Shown: piece after piece, positions 26,105-33,436 of the stretch | Numbering within the stretch: position 1 is the stretch's first letter | How the letters are laid out: each line of letters opens with the position of its first letter | NCBI GenBank assembly: GCA_963674895.2 | Contig: CAXXCY010000003.1 | Span: 310,001-374,000, forward strand | Direction: 5' to 3' | DNA: 64,000 nt | Source of the DNA: CAXXOK01 sp963674895 | GTDB lineage: Bacteria > Bacillota > Clostridia > Christensenellales > Aristaeellaceae | Program-made: the position numbers and the translations under genes | Notes under the pieces: model-generated | What the model was told of the DNA's origin: nothing | Databases searched by the model: none | What the model saw: only the letters and a program-made list of their open reading frames with translations

Positions 26105-26832
26105 TTCATGCATTCCTGTTCACCCTCCCCTTCCCGGGCAAGCTGCGCAACCGACTCACAGCTTGCTCCGAAGGATTTAGCGTTGATCATGGCATACCAC
26201 TCCAGATGACGTTTGCGCTGCTGGTAATCCGAAACCGTCATCAGCAAGCCCATGTCGATCGACTGCAGCATGTCCAACATAGCCATCTGGCCCCTGCGGA
26301 GATGCGTGTAGATGCTCTCATCCTCCTCGAGCCCGTGAAGGCTATGATATTGTTCTGCGGTCATGCCAAGCACGATGCGATGGATCATGTCGCACTCATT
26401 GGAATAGAAGTCGGCTTTGGCATCCGGGTACAGGAGCCGGATCTGTTTGGTCAGTTTCGGGAACTGCGCCCTCGCTCTGCTCACCGTGCTGATGAACTGC
26501 TCCATTTTGCGAAACTGACGGTTGTACAGTTCCTTGGTGTGCTTAGCTTTTTTGCCGGTATAGCCCATGGCCAGCATGGTGAAGCCATCGCGGGTCATCA
26601 TGAAGTGGGGGCGCGGTTGATTTTGATTGTTGAAATAGGTTGACACCGTATAATTGAACTGACGGAAATTCTCGCTCAGCCCGCTGACTGGGGTGAGGAT
26701 TGCCTGGATATCCCGCAGGACATCTAAGTGCTCTTTTCCGAAAAACTCCGCTACAAAGCGGCTGTCAACCCGGGCTATGCCACAGGTATCGGCAAATACG
26801 CCGTATTTGTCCATGGGTATCAGTGTTTTCAT
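26101..26832 (-). CDS. Rha-family phage regulatory protein
   Basis: A 243-aa protein. The N-terminal half matches Rha (VFADTCGIARVDSRFVAEFF, then HFMMTRDGFTMLAMGYTGKK and YNRQFRKMEQFI), a regulator family that influences phage development. The C-terminal half is helical and less conserved. AAAGGAGG precedes ATG 26832. It overlaps the antirepressor start by 4 nt, forming a paired regulatory unit. Confidence 0.88.
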   Translation of the reverse strand: MKTLIPMDKYGVFADTCGIARVDSRFVAEFFGKEHLDVLRDIQAILTPVSGLSENFRQFNYTVSTYFNNQNQPRPHFMMTRDGFTMLAMGYTGKKAKHTKELYNRQFRKMEQFISTVSRARAQFPKLTKQIRLLYPDAKADFYSNECDMIHRIVLGMTAEQYHSLHGLEEDESIYTHLRRGQMAMLDMLQSIDMGLLMTVSDYQQRKRHLEWYAMINAKSFGASCESVAQLAREGEGEQECMK

Positions 26833-27038
26833 CTGTGTGCCTCCTTTAAATGTTTGTAAAAGCAGTTCAGGCAGTAGCCTGCCGTTTCATCGAGGTCAAT
26901 CTGATCGTCATAGATCAGGTGATTGAGATCGATTTGCAGTTCTTCACCGCAGTCGGGACAGCGTGTGTAGAGGCTGTCGTTATGAACCTCGGTGATTAGG
27001 GTGACATCCGGGGATAGGTTTGCCTTGACGTAGAACAT
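26829..27038 (-). CDS. Small zinc-ribbon phage protein
   Basis: A 69-aa protein with paired cysteines: TRCPDCGEEL and YCLNCFYKH (two CxxC pairs), a likely zinc site, plus a C-terminal basic end. ATG 27038 has GGAGGG at 6 nt. The frame stays open upstream through the 50-bp repeat (see 27071-27120) to an ATG at about 27149 with its own AGGAGG, so a longer form of about 106 aa cannot be excluded. Confidence 0.7.
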   Translation of the reverse strand: MFYVKANLSPDVTLITEVHNDSLYTRCPDCGEELQIDLNHLIYDDQIDLDETAGYCLNCFYKHLKEAHR

Positions 27039-27413
27039 GGTCTTCCCTCCTGTGTTTGTATTTGGCCTTCCAATACCCACAGGACAGAAACAACCGAATT
27101 GAACGAAAAATCTGAGAAAAAAATAAAATTTATTTTCTGATGCATACATTTCGCTGTATCCTCCTGAAGATTTGTAGGCATATTGCCCCCTCACTTCCTA
27201 CTGGACAACGAGACTGCAAAATCCGTAGAAGAAATAGAGGGATTTTTGAAATGAATATTTATGCAAAGAAAGAGGTGCTATTACTGCCATACATGTCTAA
27301 ACAAATGAGACAGAAAAGCGTACGATTAACGACATATTTCTGCCACATTCGATGGTTATTCTATATGCGTGGTAAGAAACACCACAACGACGACATTAAA
27401 GGAGTGTTATAAA
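27039..27413. other. Gene-poor 375-bp stretch between the phage regulators and the ferritin-like gene
   Basis: Holds the first copy of a 50-bp repeat (27071-27120), the likely start region of the leftward regulator operon, and about 200 AT-rich bases upstream of the ferritin-like gene. A plus-strand frame ending at 27412 lacks a supported start. I see no clear sigma-A promoter in either direction. Confidence 0.5.
27071..27120 (-). repeat. 50-bp dispersed repeat, copy A
   Basis: Matches 33387-33436 without gaps at 42 of 50 positions, including an exact 19-base block (CAATACCCACAGGACAGAA on plus). It lies just upstream of the start of the 69-aa zinc-ribbon gene and its operon. Copy B overlaps the end of the sigma-like gene. 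Confidence 0.75.
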
Positions 27414-28136
27414 ATGAAACGGTTTTCCAAATTGATCGCACTGACCCTGGCCCTGGCAATTCTGCCGGTCGCCGCTCTGGCAACGGATGCTTTCGGCTCT
27501 GCTGCCGTATCCGAAGGACAGACCTATACTCTGGAAGAAATGCTGACCTATGCACTGCAGGACGAATATATGGCGCAGGCCGAGTATGTAGCCATTCAGG
27601 AAGCCTTTGGCGTCGATAACCCCTACACCAACATTATCCAAGCTGAGCTCACTCACCAGGCTGAGCTGATCGCTTTGTTTGAAGCTTACGGCTTTGTCGT
27701 TCCGGCCAACACCGCGGCGGAGCACGTACAGCTGCCCGCAACCCTGGAAGAGACCTACACCATCGGCGTTCAGGCGGAAATCAACAACATCGCTATGTAC
27801 GAAGCCTTTCTGGCACAAGGTGACCTCCCCGACGATGTGATCGCAGTTTTCAACGAGCTGATTAAGGGATCTCAAAGTCACCTGGATGCTTTCACCCGCA
27901 ACGCTGAGAAGAGCGGCTTGGGCAATGGCCAGGGCAATGGCCGGAGCCGGATAGATAGCGATGCTCAGACCGCTGCGTACGGCCAAGCCAATGGAAACTG
28001 GCAAACTGCCACTACTGACATGAGCGGTATGGGTCGCAAATACGCAACAGGTTCCCAGACCATGAATTCCGAAGACTGTTTGCTGCTCAATAACGACACA
28101 GAAGGAATGAATGTCGGCGGCGGCCGCTGGAACTAA
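27414..28136 (+). CDS. Secreted DUF2202 ferritin-like protein
   Basis: A 240-aa exported protein. Residues 1-23 are a signal peptide (MKRFSKLIALTLALAILPVA, cleavage near ALA-TD). Residues about 38-165 are the DUF2202 ferritin-like four-helix domain, with carboxylate/His ligands in DEYMAQAEYVAIQEAF, ELTHQAELIALFEAYGF, EINNIAMYEAFL and SQSHLDAF. The last 75 residues are a Gly/Asn/Ser-rich tail ending VGGGRWN. It may bind or oxidise iron outside the membrane. AAAGGAG precedes ATG 27414, and a strong terminator follows. It is antisense between phage replication genes and looks like lysogen cargo. Confidence 0.9.
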   Translation: MKRFSKLIALTLALAILPVAALATDAFGSAAVSEGQTYTLEEMLTYALQDEYMAQAEYVAIQEAFGVDNPYTNIIQAELTHQAELIALFEAYGFVVPANTAAEHVQLPATLEETYTIGVQAEINNIAMYEAFLAQGDLPDDVIAVFNELIKGSQSHLDAFTRNAEKSGLGNGQGNGRSRIDSDAQTAAYGQANGNWQTATTDMSGMGRKYATGSQTMNSEDCLLLNNDTEGMNVGGGRWN

Positions 28137-28163
28137 CGGCATCACCTCAACACTATGAATAGA

Positions 28164-28197
28164 CCCTGGCGCTTATAGACTGCGCCAGGGCCTTTTT
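28164..28197 (+). terminator. Rho-independent terminator of the ferritin-like gene
   Basis: CCCTGGCGC (28164-28172) pairs perfectly with GCGCCAGGG (28182-28190) around a 9-nt loop, followed by CCTTTTT. It isolates the antisense gene from the phage polymerase transcript. Confidence 0.9.
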
Positions 28198-28304
28198 GGC
28201 TTACTGGGGAAGTGATTGCTCTTCATGTATCTCGGTGATACTGTATGGATATCGGATAACGGCGCGGACATTGTTGGGGAGCTTACTGAAAAACACTGTG
28301 CAGG

Positions 28305-31160
28305 TCAGTCTTTCTTGTAGAAATCTGTAACGAATCCGTCAGCCCAAAGCTCCAAACCCGGTACCCAGGGTGGCGTTCTACTCATCTGTTCACAGACCGC
28401 TTCCAGAGACATACGGGGATTAGCCTCTACGATGATCTCATCGTGCACATGTGCAACGATATTGCAGCACCGCAGCGTTTGCATGGCGTAACAGAGGATA
28501 TCACGGCTGATTGCCTGGACGCAATTGCTTACGATACGGCCTTTTCCGTTGTTCCATACGACAAATCGTTGCCGCGGACCACAATTTCGGATGTCGTACA
28601 CAGGTTTCGAACATCCGGTGTCACGCACAGTAATTCTGTTGGCCAGTTGTGGGCTACCCGGTAGCAGAGCGTTGTCACACCGATCCCGGTTAATTCCGCA
28701 AGCGCACCAATCGTCATCTCTCCATACGGTGTGTTGATTCTCCGGTTGGTCCGGCGATTTCGACTGTTGATTTTTCGCGTTGTCCACCGGCAATTGTCCG
28801 GACTGTAGCCCCTGTTGTTGTCGATGCGGTCCAAATCTAATCCTGTTTTGTATGTAGGCCCCATATCCTTCCAGAAATTTTCGAAGCTGTGATCCCATGT
28901 GGCGCACACCGTTATGCCACGTTGCCCATAGTTGTGATAGGCAGGGTGATTGACATCTTTGCAGCGCTGCTTCATGGAGTGCCACACCCCGAATGCTGGG
29001 TGATGGCTCATGCCGTGAACAGAATTTGCGGATGAAATCAGTTGTGATCTCATACACCCACAAGATTTTACAGGATATCGTTTTCTTGTTAGATCTCTGG
29101 CAGAAATCATCTTTGTTTTTCCGCAAACACAGCGGCACAGCCACTGCGGTTTTCCGTTCTTCGCATTCTCTGCGCGAGATAAAACAGTCAGGTAATGAAA
29201 CGTTTTCCCACTCAAATCCCGCAGCTTTGCCACACTCCATCCATCCTTTCGTTGTTAGAATCTTATGTTTGTCCGTCATTTGGATGCCGTTTACGTCAAT
29301 CGTCGATTGCGCACCCTGGGAAATGAGACCGTCATGTTGCACAAACTCGACGCCATCCCAGATATGATGCTGTTTTGTGACGTTTTGGATTGAAACAAGA
29401 CCATAATCGGTTACAACTAGCGTGTCCTCGGCGACACAATTCTCCACAAATTTCGGACCATAGGACTCGATGCGTTCCCATTTTTTCGTAGCGCCGACAC
29501 CTTCGTAGGTAACGGCTTCTCCTCCGAAACGGTTCTCACCAATGCGCGGCATCACATAAGCCAGCCGCCTGCCGGACGGCAGGGTGATGAATAGGAATCC
29601 GCTCTCGTAGGTGAACCGGATGCCGTGCGTTTGTGTGGGGATCCGCTGCATCACACAGGTTTTCACAGCCCTGTCTACCTCCCACCATAGCTGTACAATA
29701 TTTGGGTTGGACTCCCGCCAGGCATCTACCAGCGGCTTGAGCTCCTCCACCGATAAATCCATCTCCAAAGCACCCATGGCTTTCAGAGCGCCGACCGAGC
29801 CGCCATAGCCGAGAGCGAGTTCTGCGATCTTCCCTTTTTGCCGAAGATGCCCGTTCGCACCGTTTTTCTCGACCGGCACATGAAACATCTGGCTGGCGGA
29901 TGCGCAATAGATGTCGCCACCGTTTTCAAAAACATCCAACCGCCACTGTTCCCCGGCCAACCATGCAATGACTCGGGCCTCAATGGCAGAGAAATCAGCG
30001 ACAATGAACTTTCCGCCTTCATAGGGAACGAACGTAGTCCGAATGAGCTCGGATAGGACATCCGGTACAGAGTCATAGAGCATGCGTGCAGTATCGTAAT
30101 CACCGGATCGGATGACACCTCGTGCTTCTTTCAGATCGTTCATGTAATTCCTGGGCAAGTTTTGTAATTGAATTAAACGGCCGGAGAACCGTCCCGTGCG
30201 ATTGGCACCGTAGAACATGAACATCCCTCGCGCTCGCCCATCCGCGCAGACACAATTTTCCATGGCTTGATACTTCCGGACAGAGGATTTCGCCAGTTGC
30301 TGGCGCAATAGAAGCACATCAGCCAGGGGCTTTGGCGCACTTTCCAACAACTCCGTTACCTGCTTCTTGCCAAGCGAATCCGTTTCCAGACCGTTGTCTG
30401 CCAGCCAGGTTTTCATCTGCGCGACAGAATTGGGATTATCAAGCTCTGTCAGCTCCTGCATTGCGTTAGTTAGTTCATCACGGGACCGTGTATCCATAGC
30501 AATTGCGTTTCTTACCAGCGTCATATCCAGCCGGATGCCACGGTCATTAATTTCCTGATCGTGATGATATTCATCCCATACGAAGTTGGGCACAGGGAAA
30601 TGGGATAGCTTCTCCTGAATGGCCATCTCCGTTTCGACATCGCGTAGGTTGTAGGATTTGAACAGCGCCCACTTGTCAGGTGCATCAGCCGGAACATTGC
30701 GCGTTCTGCCACCATTGACCTTGGTGGGCTTGCAGGGCTGGCAGAAATACTTGATCAGGTCTTTCCCGGCATCAAGCTTTTGTTTGTCCAGTTTGAGCAC
30801 GGCACCGACGCCTGCGAGTGAAAGTGGTAATCCAAGATACGCCGACCAGACCATGGAACAGCGCCATTGTGTCGGATCCAGGTATTCGCCTGTTGGCAGA
30901 CCAATATGCCGGGACAGACAAATACGTTCAAAATTTGAATTGAACCCCCATTTCGTAACGGTTTCATCTGTTAAGGCAGAGCGAATGTCATCAGGAATTA
31001 ACTCACCCTGAGCAAGATCGATTACATGCATTTCGCCGTCGTCCACACTGTAACCAAACAGCAGGATTTCAAAATCGGGGGCTTGAACATAGCGGTAAAC
31101 GCCGGTTTTCCGCAGATCGGCGGAGGAAAACGACTCGAGATCGATAGATAGTTTTTTCAA
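28305..31160 (-). CDS. Phage PolA-type DNA polymerase interrupted by an intein
   Basis: The phage replicase (exteins about 646 aa). An N-terminal 3'-5' exonuclease-like part has SIDLESFSS and LRDVETEMAIQEKL. The polymerase part shows motif A (VADFSAIEARVIAW), motif B (RQKGKIAELALGYGGSVGAL) and motif C (VAHVHDEIIVE). A 305-residue intein splits the conserved N-x-VQ-x-x-x-x-D motif: ...KFVEN then CVQAISRDIL after splicing. Start is taken as TTG 31160 (MKKLSIDLES) because GGAGG is 7 nt upstream; GTG 31166 would overlap it. The single frame runs unbroken through the intein. Confidence 0.93.
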   Translation of the reverse strand: MKKLSIDLESFSSADLRKTGVYRYVQAPDFEILLFGYSVDDGEMHVIDLAQGELIPDDIRSALTDETVTKWGFNSNFERICLSRHIGLPTGEYLDPTQWRCSMVWSAYLGLPLSLAGVGAVLKLDKQKLDAGKDLIKYFCQPCKPTKVNGGRTRNVPADAPDKWALFKSYNLRDVETEMAIQEKLSHFPVPNFVWDEYHHDQEINDRGIRLDMTLVRNAIAMDTRSRDELTNAMQELTELDNPNSVAQMKTWLADNGLETDSLGKKQVTELLESAPKPLADVLLLRQQLAKSSVRKYQAMENCVCADGRARGMFMFYGANRTGRFSGRLIQLQNLPRNYMNDLKEARGVIRSGDYDTARMLYDSVPDVLSELIRTTFVPYEGGKFIVADFSAIEARVIAWLAGEQWRLDVFENGGDIYCASASQMFHVPVEKNGANGHLRQKGKIAELALGYGGSVGALKAMGALEMDLSVEELKPLVDAWRESNPNIVQLWWEVDRAVKTCVMQRIPTQTHGIRFTYESGFLFITLPSGRRLAYVMPRIGENRFGGEAVTYEGVGATKKWERIESYGPKFVENCVAEDTLVVTDYGLVSIQNVTKQHHIWDGVEFVQHDGLISQGAQSTIDVNGIQMTDKHKILTTKGWMECGKAAGFEWENVSLPDCFISRRECEERKTAVAVPLCLRKNKDDFCQRSNKKTISCKILWVYEITTDFIRKFCSRHEPSPSIRGVALHEAALQRCQSPCLSQLWATWHNGVRHMGSQLRKFLEGYGAYIQNRIRFGPHRQQQGLQSGQLPVDNAKNQQSKSPDQPENQHTVWRDDDWCACGINRDRCDNALLPGSPQLANRITVRDTGCSKPVYDIRNCGPRQRFVVWNNGKGRIVSNCVQAISRDILCYAMQTLRCCNIVAHVHDEIIVEANPRMSLEAVCEQMSRTPPWVPGLELWADGFVTDFYKKD
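28524..29438 (-). other. Intein (protein-splicing element) in the DNA polymerase
   Basis: The insert is 305 codons. Block A begins at Cys1 (CVAEDTLVVTDYG), and block B is QMTDKHKILTTKGW with the TxxH needed for the first acyl shift. Block F is KPVYDIRNCGPRQRFVV and block G is GRIVSN, followed by the nucleophile Cys+1 at 28521-28523. The usual penultimate His is Ser and the block F His is Arg, seen in some inteins. Splicing parts total only about 70 plus 30 residues; the 200 residues between them in this frame look like shadow translation because a homing endonuclease occupies the +1 frame. Confidence 0.92.
28529..29233 (-). CDS. HNH homing endonuclease nested out of frame inside the intein
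   Basis: A 234-aa protein in the +1 frame of the polymerase/intein. The N-terminal part is the Cys-rich region typical of this family (LSGKTFHYLTVLSR, WLCRCVCGKT, VKSCGCMRS). The catalytic core is FGVWHSMKQRCKDVNHPAY, GITVCATWDHSFENFWKDMG and LDRIDNNRGYSPDNCRWTT. A NUMOD-like helix-turn-helix follows (GALAELTGIGVTTLCYRVAH). It starts at GTG 29233 with AAAGGA 10 nt upstream and stops at TAA 28529-28531, only five bases before the intein's last codon ends. It would cut polymerase alleles lacking the intein and so spread it. Confidence 0.9.
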   Translation of the reverse strand: MAKLRDLSGKTFHYLTVLSRAENAKNGKPQWLCRCVCGKTKMISARDLTRKRYPVKSCGCMRSQLISSANSVHGMSHHPAFGVWHSMKQRCKDVNHPAYHNYGQRGITVCATWDHSFENFWKDMGPTYKTGLDLDRIDNNRGYSPDNCRWTTRKINSRNRRTNRRINTPYGEMTIGALAELTGIGVTTLCYRVAHNWPTELLCVTPDVRNLCTTSEIVVRGNDLSYGTTEKAVS

Positions 31161-31216
31161 AGACACACCTCCATGTGAAGTAGGGCGGCAGATTGCTCCG
31201 CCGCCCCTGGTCGAGA

Positions 31217-31780
31217 TTAGAGCAAGAAATCATCGTCATCCGCCGTGGCGAAATCATCCTCAGCTGTCGCGCGGCCGCCCAACGACTCGCCGTCACGGAA
31301 TTTCTGGAGGTTGTTCAGCCCGCAGGCAATGCCGCGATTTCCATTGGAGTTGAACGCGTAGAACGAGATGCTGGCACGCCCGTACACGCCGCTGTATACC
31401 TCTGAGCGCGTCAGGATGGGCTGGCGGTCAGCGTCCACAATGCCCGGTGCTATAGGGGAGTTCGCGTTGACGAAGTAGGCGTTGGCATATGCCGGATCGT
31501 CCGGGCGCAAGATGTCGCCATCCCGTAGGGGGGTTTTAAGCGCAGCCAGCGGCGGTACGGTTTTGCCGTTGCCTTTCAGCTTGCTCTCGCCCTCAAGATA
31601 GGCTGCTTCAATGGCATTCTTGATCTTTTGCACGGTATCGGTATCGCTTTTGGGGATGATCAAGGCAACGGAGTACTTCGGGTCGTTGCCTTTGATGGAC
31701 TTCGGTTCCCAGACATTGGCATAGCTCCAGCGGGTATCCTTACCGGTGATGACCTTCATGGGGTTGGATTGATTTGACAT
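31217..31780 (-). CDS. DUF2815 phage single-strand-binding-like protein
   Basis: A 187-aa protein of the DUF2815 family, a phage protein with an OB-like fold thought to bind single-stranded DNA. Family features are TRWSYANVWEPKSIKGNDPK, YSVALIIPKSD, SGVYGRASISFYAFNSNGNR and GIACGLNNLQKFRDGE. The end is very acidic (EDDFATADDDDFLL), as in single-strand-binding proteins. It lies between DUF2800 and the polymerase, the usual order. Confidence 0.9.
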   Translation of the reverse strand: MSNQSNPMKVITGKDTRWSYANVWEPKSIKGNDPKYSVALIIPKSDTDTVQKIKNAIEAAYLEGESKLKGNGKTVPPLAALKTPLRDGDILRPDDPAYANAYFVNANSPIAPGIVDADRQPILTRSEVYSGVYGRASISFYAFNSNGNRGIACGLNNLQKFRDGESLGGRATAEDDFATADDDDFLL

Positions 31781-31795
31781 TGGGTTTCCTCACTT

Positions 31796-32923
31796 TCATT
31801 CTTCAGCGAAGTCAGACTTCGCGGTATTGGTTTCCGGGCGTTTGTCCGATGTAGGTACCAGGGTGGGTTTACCGGGCGGCTTGAATACCAGACTTCCGAG
31901 GATATCGGAAAAGGTTTGCTTGCCCATGAGCTTTTCCATCTCGGTGATGGGCAGCAGGGTTTGGCGGTAGATGTCAAGGTATCCAGCCTGTTTGGCAGCG
32001 GTAGCTACAGCGTTCTCGTTGGTGTATTTGCGATTGGAGCGGCCTTCGACCAGCTTCCAACCACTCCACTCCTTGTCGTGGTTCAGTGCGGCATCCAGCG
32101 CATAAGCCTGGATTTCGTTCGCCCATTTCGTGAGATCATCGAGCTTGCCCAGGATTTCCTCGATCTCCGTATCCGTGAGCAATGGCGGTTTGGTAAACTC
32201 GTACTGCGCCAGCTTGAGCTTTTCTTCCGCCCGCGCACGGCATTTGATTGCTGCCCTGCAGAAGGTGCACCAGGGGCCGGAGATATAGTCACCCTTTCCT
32301 TCGTACGCCAGCGCTGCTTTGGGCTTGAGTGTGTCTTCCGCCCAGACGTTGAGTTCGCTGACTGAGATCGTCCATGTGCTGATGTTCTCGCGCCGGGGCT
32401 GGTATACGGTCATCGCTATTTCTTCGATGTCATACAGGCTGTCATACACATGAAGCGCGCCCAATGCATAGAGCATCATCTGCGGATTGTTTTCCGCTTC
32501 CACGAGCACACCACGACCGTATTTGAAGTCGATGATGTGCAGCGTTTGATCGGAGATGATGACGCAATCACCGGTTCCGAATCCATCCGGAACATAACAG
32601 CTGAAATCCAACCGCTGTTCGATGTTGACGATGGGATCAGTGCAGTGCTGCCGCGCTTCGGTGATGGTTTCCAGCACGAACTGCACATAGCCGTCGGTGT
32701 GGATGTCCATTTCCTCGCAGTCGTATGGAGAGGTCGGCTTTTTCGATTGCAGTTTCAGCGCACGCCGGAGCTTATGCTCGCACAGCGCATGTGCGGCAAT
32801 CCCTTCGGCAGCAGCCTCGGTTTCCCGATCCTCGAACTCCTGCTCCAGCCTGGCTGACGGACTGCAGTGCAGCCAACGGTGCGAGGAGGATGCGGACAGG
32901 ATTGCGTGTTTATGTGGCGGCAT
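31796..32923 (-). CDS. DUF2800 phage exonuclease-like protein
   Basis: A 375-aa protein of the DUF2800 family in the PD-(D/E)XK (RecB/Cas4-like) group. Active-site-like residues are FGTGDCVIISDQTLHIIDFK (Asp, then D-x-K). A Cys cluster appears near the middle (GPWCTFCRAAIKCRARAE), as in iron-sulfur-containing RecB/Cas4 nucleases. It likely recombines or processes phage DNA together with DUF2815. Start ATG 32923 overlaps the upstream stop by one base. Confidence 0.88.
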   Translation of the reverse strand: MPPHKHAILSASSSHRWLHCSPSARLEQEFEDRETEAAAEGIAAHALCEHKLRRALKLQSKKPTSPYDCEEMDIHTDGYVQFVLETITEARQHCTDPIVNIEQRLDFSCYVPDGFGTGDCVIISDQTLHIIDFKYGRGVLVEAENNPQMMLYALGALHVYDSLYDIEEIAMTVYQPRRENISTWTISVSELNVWAEDTLKPKAALAYEGKGDYISGPWCTFCRAAIKCRARAEEKLKLAQYEFTKPPLLTDTEIEEILGKLDDLTKWANEIQAYALDAALNHDKEWSGWKLVEGRSNRKYTNENAVATAAKQAGYLDIYRQTLLPITEMEKLMGKQTFSDILGSLVFKPPGKPTLVPTSDKRPETNTAKSDFAEE

Positions 32924-33210
32924 TACAGTGCCTCCGCTTCCGCCATCAGGTCGGCATAGTGTGCCGGATCGACCTGGCTGAGCTTTTCCACGCCACGTTT
33001 GTGAATCAGCGCTTGCACCTGAGCGGTGTGGCCCTGCAAGGATTTTGCAGCCAGTACGGCGCGGACTTCTTCCAACGTGATTGGTTCCGCTTCCTGCTGG
33101 CTGCCTTGTTCGTTCAACATCTCGGCCAGTATGTCGGAAACCGCCATGACGGTTTCACTGCACTGGCGCAGTTTTGTGATAGCCGTGGACAAATTGTTTG
33201 CATGGTTCAT
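32923..33210 (-). CDS. Small 95-aa phage protein upstream of DUF2800
   Basis: A helical protein (TAITKLRQCSETVMAVSDIL, then an acidic end LSQVDPAHYADLMAEAEAL) with a strong AAGGAG ahead of ATG 33210. Proteins of this style regularly precede DUF2800 in clostridial prophages; the function is unknown. Confidence 0.75.
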   Translation of the reverse strand: MNHANNLSTAITKLRQCSETVMAVSDILAEMLNEQGSQQEAEPITLEEVRAVLAAKSLQGHTAQVQALIHKRGVEKLSQVDPAHYADLMAEAEAL

Positions 33211-33349
33211 GCTTTTTCGCTCCTTTCTTTGCCGGGGTACATTCGGAAAGCTGGCTCAGCTGCTTGACCGATTTACTGGGTATGACATCGGTTGTCATCA
33301 TGCCATCAGCTGGCTCTTTTTCCCGAATGCTCGAGTGTCCGTTTTGCAT
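33155..33349 (-). CDS. Small 64-aa protein at the start of the early operon
   Basis: ATG 33349 has a strong AGGAGG at 6-7 nt. The product is hydrophilic (MQNGHSSIREKEPADGMMTT, then Lys/His-rich to GYHKTAPVQ). It overlaps the next gene by 56 nt, which is unusual and lowers confidence. It is the first gene after the 50-bp repeat copy B, so it may be a leader protein. Confidence 0.5.
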   Translation of the reverse strand: MQNGHSSIREKEPADGMMTTDVIPSKSVKQLSQLSECTPAKKGAKKHEPCKQFVHGYHKTAPVQ

Positions 33350-33386
33350 GTTCTTGCCTCCTATCCGAGGGCGGTATTGGTCCCCT

Positions 33387-33436
33387 CAATACCCACAGGA
33401 CAGAAGCGAGCGTTTTGAACGAAAATTTAGAGAAAA
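33387..33436 (-). repeat. 50-bp dispersed repeat, copy B
   Basis: Second copy of the repeat at 27071-27120 (42 of 50 identical, no gaps). It covers the last codons of the sigma-like gene and the start region of the early operon. On the minus strand it reads from the gene's final FL codons into TTCTGTCCTGTGGGTATTG. Confidence 0.75.

Noticed and set aside
27140..27412. A 90-codon plus-strand frame before the ferritin-like gene
   Set aside because: Start not supported, ends just before the real ribosome binding site, and it crosses the promoter region of the leftward operon.
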